A stretch of 64,000 nucleotides of DNA from Paracoccus alkanivorans. Its GTDB lineage: Bacteria; Pseudomonadota; Alphaproteobacteria; Rhodobacterales; Rhodobacteraceae. The DNA lies in the NCBI RefSeq assembly GCF_003697785.1, contig NZ_QOKZ01000001.1:372001-436000 (forward strand). Reading direction: 5' to 3'. The notes below the pieces were generated by a model. That model did not search any database. It worked only from the letters and a program-made list of their open reading frames with translations, and was not told where the DNA came from. Each line of letters begins with the position of its first letter. The first letter of the stretch is position 1. Shown here one piece after another: positions 59,060 through 64,000 of this stretch. Position numbers and translations under genes: made by a program.

Positions 59060-60554
59060 TGGCTTGTCTTTCTTCGAACCGGACCATTTCTGCCGCAACC
59101 CTTCGATACCGCTGCCAGGCTTCCTCGACCTGCGCCCGGCCCGCGCCCGGCTCGAAGATCCGCGCGTCTGACTGGGTGCGGCTGATCGCATCGTGCCAAT
59201 CGTCATAGGCTCCGCAGGCCAGCCCGGCGCAAATCGCCACGCCAAGTGCCCCGGCCTCCTGTGTGGCCGGGATCTCGATCCTGCGGTCGAGCACATCGGC
59301 GAAAAGCTGGCAAAAATAGGGATTGCGGCTGCTGCCACCGGTCAGGCGCACCCGGTCTGTCCGATGATCCGGATCCAGCAGATCGACGTGATGGCGGTGG
59401 TTGAACACGATCCCCTCGGCCACTGCGCGCAGCATATGCCCGCGGTGATGCCAGCCCCGCAGCCCAAGGAACGCCCCCGCGACATCCGCGCGATGCGGCG
59501 AGCCGAACAGATAGGGCAGATAGACGATATCAGATGGATCGCCCGCGACCGCGTCCAGTTCGCGCTGCAATTCGCGGAACGGATCACCCTGCGCCAATGC
59601 GTCACGGGCGGATTGCCGCAGGAACCAGTCCAGATTGGCGCTTGACGCGGGCGAGATGGACATGTTCATCCATTGCCCCGGCATCAGGCCGTTGCGCGCA
59701 TACCATCCTGCGGAAGTCTCGGGCCGGTCCATCAGCATTTCGTTGATCGAATAGGTCCCGGCGATCACGGCAATGGTCCCGGGCGCGATGACCCCCGATC
59801 CAACGGCACATGCGGTCACATCATGCAGCCCGGCCGCGACGGGAAGACCGGCTCGCAGCCCGGTCATGCGCGCCGCCTTGCCGGAGACATGTCCCGCCAC
59901 CGCATCCGGCATGATCACTGGTGGCAAGGCCCCGGTCAGATCCTGCAGGCCGAACAGCGCCAGTGCCTCATCGCTGTAACGTTGGGTCCGGACATCGGTG
60001 AAGGCCACGCTCGCCTCGGTGAAATCGGTCGCGATCTCGCCGGTCAGGCAATAGCGCAGCCAGTCCTTGCAGGACTGGATCGCGGCGATCTGCCCGAAGC
60101 GACGTGGCTCGGCATCGCGGATATGCGCCAGGATCGCGGCGGGAGAGGCCGGAAACGGCTCCTGCCCGGTCAGCGCCAGTGAACGCGCCGATACGCCCTT
60201 GGCATCCCAGCCTTCGACCACCTGTTGCGCCCGGCTGTCAAGGGATGTCGCCGCAAGCCCCAAGGGCCTGCCCTGCTCGTCCAGCAGATAGACGCCATCT
60301 CCATGCCCGGCAACCGACAAGGCCAGCGGCTGAACCTCACACCCCTCGGTCTCGGCGGCCAGATGCAGCGCCTCGCGGATTGCTTCGGCCGAGGCATTCC
60401 AATGGGCCTCCATGTCCCGCTCGACATGTCGCGCCCGCTCCTTGATCTGCGGGATCTCCCGCTTCGCCGAAGCGACAACACTTCCATCGGTGCAGAACAT
60501 CACCGCCTTCGTCACGGTCAGACCACTGTCCAGCCCCAGCAAGTAATCCGTCAC
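59052..60554 (-). CDS. FGGY-family carbohydrate kinase
   Basis: 500 residues. Phosphate-binding start LLGLDSGLTVTKAVMF, SVAGHGDGVYLLDEQGRPLG near residue 80, the catalytic region GLHDVTACAVGSGVIAPGTI near 240 (the aspartate base) and RLTGGSSRNPYFCQLFADVL near 400 (second signature). It phosphorylates a sugar or polyol; xylulose, erythritol and glycerol kinases are all in this family. A GTG start at 60554 is used, with GGAGGG upstream. It lies one base after a 41-codon ORF stop and is followed by the GlpD-like gene with an 8-nt overlap. Confidence 0.88.
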   Translation of the reverse strand: MTDYLLGLDSGLTVTKAVMFCTDGSVVASAKREIPQIKERARHVERDMEAHWNASAEAIREALHLAAETEGCEVQPLALSVAGHGDGVYLLDEQGRPLGLAATSLDSRAQQVVEGWDAKGVSARSLALTGQEPFPASPAAILAHIRDAEPRRFGQIAAIQSCKDWLRYCLTGEIATDFTEASVAFTDVRTQRYSDEALALFGLQDLTGALPPVIMPDAVAGHVSGKAARMTGLRAGLPVAAGLHDVTACAVGSGVIAPGTIAVIAGTYSINEMLMDRPETSAGWYARNGLMPGQWMNMSISPASSANLDWFLRQSARDALAQGDPFRELQRELDAVAGDPSDIVYLPYLFGSPHRADVAGAFLGLRGWHHRGHMLRAVAEGIVFNHRHHVDLLDPDHRTDRVRLTGGSSRNPYFCQLFADVLDRRIEIPATQEAGALGVAICAGLACGAYDDWHDAISRTQSDARIFEPGAGRAQVEEAWQRYRRVAAEMVRFEERQANE

Positions 60555-60555
60555 C

Positions 60556-60681
60556 TCAGCCCTCCATCCCCGCGTGGCGCAGCCCGCCCTGCCAGCTGGC
60601 CAGATGGGTGGCCACCGGCAGCACCGCTCCGCCCCCCCGGAATTCGATCTTGCCGCCGATTTTCAGAATATTCCGCATCAT
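60556..60681 (-). CDS. 41-residue ORF tightly coupled to the FGGY kinase
   Basis: ATGATG at 60681 opens MMRNILKIGGKIEFRGGGAV and continues LPVATHLASWQGGLRHAGME, G, stop. GAGGGGAC sits at the right distance before the ATG, and the stop (TGA, 60558-60556) is one base from the kinase GTG. The reading frame, ribosome site and coupling make translation likely. I recognise no family. It could be a leader peptide that controls the operon, a small regulatory protein or the rest of a deleted gene. Confidence 0.5.
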   Translation of the reverse strand: MMRNILKIGGKIEFRGGGAVLPVATHLASWQGGLRHAGMEG

Positions 60682-60724
60682 GTCCCCTCATCCGGTCATA
60701 TCGCGCGCCAGAACGTTACATATT

Positions 60725-60751
60725 TTGATTATAATATCAATAATTATGATA
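60725..60751. promoter_or_regulatory. Candidate DeoR operators upstream of the kinase operon
   Basis: Two overlapping dyads, TTGAT-N6-ATCAA (60725-60740) and TATCA-N7-TGATA (60735-60751), lie in an AT-rich island about 45-70 bp before the 41-codon ORF. They resemble DeoR/GlpR sites in size and AT content. The rest of the 60682-61026 gap holds only a small 5-bp hairpin at 60981-60994 near the end of the GntR gene and no gene. Confidence 0.45.
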
Positions 60752-61026
60752 CATAAAGCTTCAATACTCATGGAGCACCCTGAGCATCAGGTCAAAATAT
60801 GTGAAAATTCAGCTTTTCTCTTTCAGATATGATTGAAAGAACATATCCTCATGAATGTTACAAATTATACTTGGACGGATCATCTCTGCGACGAACTGCG
60901 CATCGGGCGATGCAGCGCAGGACAGCTGCAAAATCGTCAGGGAGGGCTGCAAGTATTTCGGCAGGATACGGTTTCATGCGCTCGTGATCGAGCAACGTCG
61001 TGAAAAACGCTAACGACAACAGTAAA

Positions 61027-61812
61027 CTACCGCATCCCCGTCGGACGGCTGTTTTGCAGATTGGCCAGGACATTATCCCGTATCTCTTCAAGCCACAGCC
61101 GAATGGTGGTTTCGGCGGCATCGGAATCGCCATCGCGGATTGCGGCAACGCTGTGTTCGACCTGGGCAAGGCGGCGGCGGCGCTCCTCGACGGTAAGGCT
61201 GTCCTGCGGCGTCTTCCAGATCGTCGTCCAAAAGGTATCGTTGTTGAGATCTGCCCAGATCTCGCCAAGAAGCTGGTTACCGCTGCCCATCACCACAGTG
61301 TATACGATCCGGGTCAACTGGAACGTGAAATCAAGCGGCAGGCAGTCCGGGTCCGCCGTCATCTCGCGAAGCTGCTCGAGGCGCCTGTCGAGCTTGACGA
61401 TCCGGGCATGACCTTCCTGGTCGTGGATCCGCCGCGCAAAGCTGGCCGCCGCCATGGAGGCCAGCGCATTGCGGACATTGAAAAGATCCTCGATCGAGGC
61501 CAGTGTGACCGGCCGCACGAAAGCGCCGCGCCGCGGGATGATCTCGACCAGACGCCGTTTTTCGAGGATACGGAACGCCTCGCGCACGGGGCCGCGGCTG
61601 ACCCCGTACATCTCGGCCAGTTTCTCTTCGCCAAGGCGTTCGCCGGGTGCAAGGCTGCCCTCGACGATCATCACGCCAAAGGCGTCCGCCACTTGCTCCG
61701 CGATGGTGAGGGGACGGATATTGCGACCGATATGGCGCGCATTGCCCGACAAACCCGGAACGCTCGCAGCATAGCCGATCTCGTGTCTTTCACCGGGTTC
61801 TCGCCTTGTCAT
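61027..61812 (-). CDS. GntR-family regulator (FCD type)
   Basis: 261 residues. The winged helix is at about residues 35-100 (QVADAFGVMIVEGSLAPGER, EEKLAEMYGVSRGPVREAFR, RLVEIIPRRGAFVRPV) and is followed by an FCD domain (DLFNVRNALASMAAASFA through VEHSVAAIRDGDSDAAETTI). The ATG at 61812 (MTRREPGERHE) is chosen; further upstream the frame runs into the carboxylase gene. It follows the carboxylase by 62 bp on the same strand and probably regulates it or a linked catabolic operon beyond the right edge. Confidence 0.9.
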   Translation of the reverse strand: MTRREPGERHEIGYAASVPGLSGNARHIGRNIRPLTIAEQVADAFGVMIVEGSLAPGERLGEEKLAEMYGVSRGPVREAFRILEKRRLVEIIPRRGAFVRPVTLASIEDLFNVRNALASMAAASFARRIHDQEGHARIVKLDRRLEQLREMTADPDCLPLDFTFQLTRIVYTVVMGSGNQLLGEIWADLNNDTFWTTIWKTPQDSLTVEERRRRLAQVEHSVAAIRDGDSDAAETTIRLWLEEIRDNVLANLQNSRPTGMR

Positions 61813-61874
61813 CGTTACAATATCCGCCTTGCTCTTTCCGGGTCCCGTGACGAAACTATCCCTTCGGGCCGATC

Positions 61875-64000
61875 CTACCAAGTATCGACGAACGACCGTC
61901 CGCCCCGTCCTGCAACCGGCGGGGCCGCGTTGCTGGCATTGGCTATCCATCCGCGTGTCGCAAGCGGGTCGATCACCGCGTCTATCTCGGTCGCGGCGGC
62001 ATAATTAACAGCCTTGCCGTTCTCGTATAGCTCAGCCAGCAGCCTCCCGAACAGCGCCTGCTTTTCCTGTGGATTTCCAACCGCGTCAAGCTCCTTGCGA
62101 AAGCCGAGCCGGACCGCGCCTTCCAGCCCCATGCCACCGAACTCTCCCGTCGGCCATGAAACGGTCAGCGCGGATTCCTTGAACCCTCCCGCCACCATTG
62201 CCATGGCGCCAAGGCCATAGCCCTTGCGCAACACCACGGTATAGACCGGAACGCGCAGGGCAGCTCCGGTGACGAACATGCGGCAAACCTTTCGCACCAG
62301 CCCGGTCCTTTCGGCCTCGGGGCCGACCATGAAGCCCGGAGTATCGCAAAGCGAGATCACCGGCAGTCCATGAGCATCGCAAAGCTGCAGGAAACGGGTG
62401 GCCTTGATGGCCGCATCCGCGTCGATGGCACCGCCCAGATGCCTGGGATTATTCGCGATCAGCCCATAGGGCCGTCCCTCTATCCTGACAAGGCTGGTCA
62501 CCATGCCCGCCCCCCAGCCCCGGCGCAGTTCCAGCACCGATCCCTCGTCGCAGAGGGTATCGATGACATCGCGGATCTCGTAGACTCGCAGCCGGTTCTC
62601 GGGAATGACGCGCCGCAACAGACGCTGGTCGGGCGCGCTCCATGCGGTATCGGTTCCCTGGAAATAGGACAGATACCGTTTCGCTACCTGGCAGGCCTCG
62701 GCCTCGTCCCGCACGCGGATATCCACGACGCCGCTGGCGGTCTGCACATCGATGGGACCGACATCCTCGGGCTTGTAAACGCCCAGCCCACCGCCTTCGA
62801 TCATCGCGGGACCGGCCATTCCGATATTGCTTCGCTCGGTCGCGATGATCACGTCGCAGCACCCCAAAAGCGCGGCATTCCCGGCAAAACAGCGTCCCTC
62901 TGCAACCCCGATGACGGGCACCTTGCCCGAAAGCGAGGCAAAGGTGGCAAAGCTTGGTCCATCAAGCCCCGCGACGGTTGCCCGATCCGTGTCGCCGGGC
63001 CGGCCGCCGCCACCTTCCGCAAAGAAGATCATCGGCAATTCGTGCTGTTTCGCCAGGTTGAAGATGCGATCCAGCTTGCGGTGATGCCGCTGCCCCTGTG
63101 TCCCGGCAAGCACGGTGTAGTCCCCGATGGCAAAGGCGCAGCGCGCGGCCTCGGCACCGAAGCGGCCGCCATTGACCCTGCCAGTGCCTGTCAGGATGCC
63201 GTCTCCGGTCGTATTGCGTACCAGATCCTCACGAGAGCGCCTGCGGCTCTGCGCGGCGATGGCAAGTTCGCCATATTCGTTGAAGCTGCCGGGATCGCAA
63301 AGATCGGCGAGATTCTCGCGGGCCGTGCGCTGCCCGCGGCTGCGGCGACGACCCACTGCCTCTGGCCGGGCTTCGTCGCGGCCGAGTGCCTGGCGATCGA
63401 AAAGTTCCTGCAGATCGGGACGCACGGCATCCGGATCGACTTCCTCGGTTTCACCTGCCTGTTCCTGTGGCCCCTCGCCCGGAGCAATCGAAAGAATTGC
63501 CTCTTCCGACGCGAGCGTCTGTCCCGGCCCGGCCAGCACCGTTCCGATCCGGCCGGAAACCGGGGCCTCGATCGCATGTTCCATCTTCATCGCTTCCAGC
63601 ACGGCGACGACCTGGCCTTTCGCGACCACATCCCCGGACGAGATACGCAGGTCCACAAGGGTGGCCTGCATCGGCGCAACCACCGCGACCTCATCCCCGG
63701 GCAGTTCCGCATGGCCGGTTGCCTCGGTTTCGGCATGGACAGGCGTGCCGTAAGAAGCCGCTTGCAGATCGGCAGCCGCGCTGGCCAGTTCGGCATAATG
63801 CGCCTCGATAAAGCGTGTGTTCACGCTGTAATCGCCAAGTTCCGGCCGGGCGAGCAGGGCACGCAGCCAGTTCAGATTCGTATCCAGCCCGTCGATGCGA
63901 AACTCCGACAGCGCCCGCCGGCTGCGTGCAAGCGCCGCGGGCAACGTGTCCCCCCGGGAGATCACCTTGGCAAGAAGCGAGTCGTAAGCCGCCGAAACCG
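61875..64000 (-). CDS. Single-chain biotin-dependent acyl-CoA carboxylase, 3' part
   Basis: About 708 C-terminal residues; the gene runs off the right edge. In order: the end of a biotin carboxylase domain (YDSLLAKVISRGDTLPAAL, crossing 63990-63940), a biotin carrier domain with the biotinyl lysine in VVAVLEAMKMEHAIEAPVSG, and a carboxyltransferase with both half-domains (GTGRVNGGRFGAEAA, FFAEGGGGRPGDTDR, RRGWGAGMVTSLVRIEG, SLCDTPGFMVGPEAERTGLV). Having all three parts on one chain matches long-chain or other single-chain acyl-CoA carboxylases of about 1,100 residues. The acyl-CoA substrate is unknown. A GntR gene follows. Confidence 0.88.
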   Translation of the reverse strand, partial: VSAAYDSLLAKVISRGDTLPAALARSRRALSEFRIDGLDTNLNWLRALLARPELGDYSVNTRFIEAHYAELASAAADLQAASYGTPVHAETEATGHAELPGDEVAVVAPMQATLVDLRISSGDVVAKGQVVAVLEAMKMEHAIEAPVSGRIGTVLAGPGQTLASEEAILSIAPGEGPQEQAGETEEVDPDAVRPDLQELFDRQALGRDEARPEAVGRRRSRGQRTARENLADLCDPGSFNEYGELAIAAQSRRRSREDLVRNTTGDGILTGTGRVNGGRFGAEAARCAFAIGDYTVLAGTQGQRHHRKLDRIFNLAKQHELPMIFFAEGGGGRPGDTDRATVAGLDGPSFATFASLSGKVPVIGVAEGRCFAGNAALLGCCDVIIATERSNIGMAGPAMIEGGGLGVYKPEDVGPIDVQTASGVVDIRVRDEAEACQVAKRYLSYFQGTDTAWSAPDQRLLRRVIPENRLRVYEIRDVIDTLCDEGSVLELRRGWGAGMVTSLVRIEGRPYGLIANNPRHLGGAIDADAAIKATRFLQLCDAHGLPVISLCDTPGFMVGPEAERTGLVRKVCRMFVTGAALRVPVYTVVLRKGYGLGAMAMVAGGFKESALTVSWPTGEFGGMGLEGAVRLGFRKELDAVGNPQEKQALFGRLLAELYENGKAVNYAAATEIDAVIDPLATRGWIANASNAAPPVAGRGGRSFVDTW

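Overview
The window is high-GC chromosomal DNA from an alphaproteobacterium, most probably a Rhodobacteraceae member close to Paracoccus. This rests on the gene families and layouts (chvE-mmsA-mmsB with an AraD1 enzyme and a GbpR-like regulator, metR/metF divergent pair, Lrp next to an ornithine decarboxylase), on GTG starts, and on ATGA/TGATG coupled genes. No search could be run, so the genus is an inference.

Layout. 1-1.6 kb: end of a bufB-bufC-DoxX copper/peptide-modification type operon, cut by the left edge. 1.7-12.7 kb: housekeeping genes (dapA, a soluble lytic transglycosylase, an EamA exporter, an inositol-phosphatase-family enzyme, metR/metF, a DUF2235 hydrolase, ornithine decarboxylase/Lrp, a periplasmic glycerophosphodiesterase). 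12.7-17.6 kb: an HxlR regulator facing a DUF1428-VOC-GST-hydrolase operon, then a PhoD phosphatase. 17.9-26.4 kb: ferric-siderophore uptake (TonB receptor, FhuD/B/C-like ABC importer, an ABC exporter and a convergent siderophore-interacting reductase).

26.5-46.7 kb is a 20 kb sugar-acid and sugar block. A GntR regulator sits between an SDR/enolase-superfamily pair and a TRAP transporter plus gluconokinase. Facing it is an eleven-gene minus-strand unit, chvE to dgoA, that carries sugar import, oxidation to the lactone, lactone opening and two exits: the non-phosphorylating arabinose route to 2-oxoglutarate (IlvD/Edd dehydratase, AraD1, semialdehyde dehydrogenase) and the De Ley-Doudoroff galactose route to pyruvate and triose phosphate (DgoK, DgoA). 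A LysR gene diverges from chvE.

46.9-56.5 kb starts at a tRNA-Arg(TCT) gene and is a decayed, partly foreign region. It holds an AT-richer RTX calcium-binding protein, a frameshifted MscS-type channel, and remnants of phage-like genes, a zinc-ribbon protein, a phage-type methyltransferase-like gene, a tyrosine integrase and a SulP permease. A 32-nt copy of a tRNA-Pro 3' end lies 105 nt after the integrase remnant and looks like an old attachment site. 56.5-64 kb: a DeoR regulator, GlpD-like dehydrogenase, FGGY kinase and a tightly coupled 41-codon ORF, then a GntR regulator and a single-chain biotin-dependent carboxylase cut by the right edge.

The least explained signals are a dispersed intergenic element (three clear copies and one degenerate one) with a conserved box and two hairpins, found at convergent gene ends and inside the chvE-mmsA gap; the att-like tRNA-Pro fragment with the integrase remnant; and the 41-codon ORF upstream of the FGGY kinase. 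No CRISPR array, complete insertion sequence or rRNA gene was seen.
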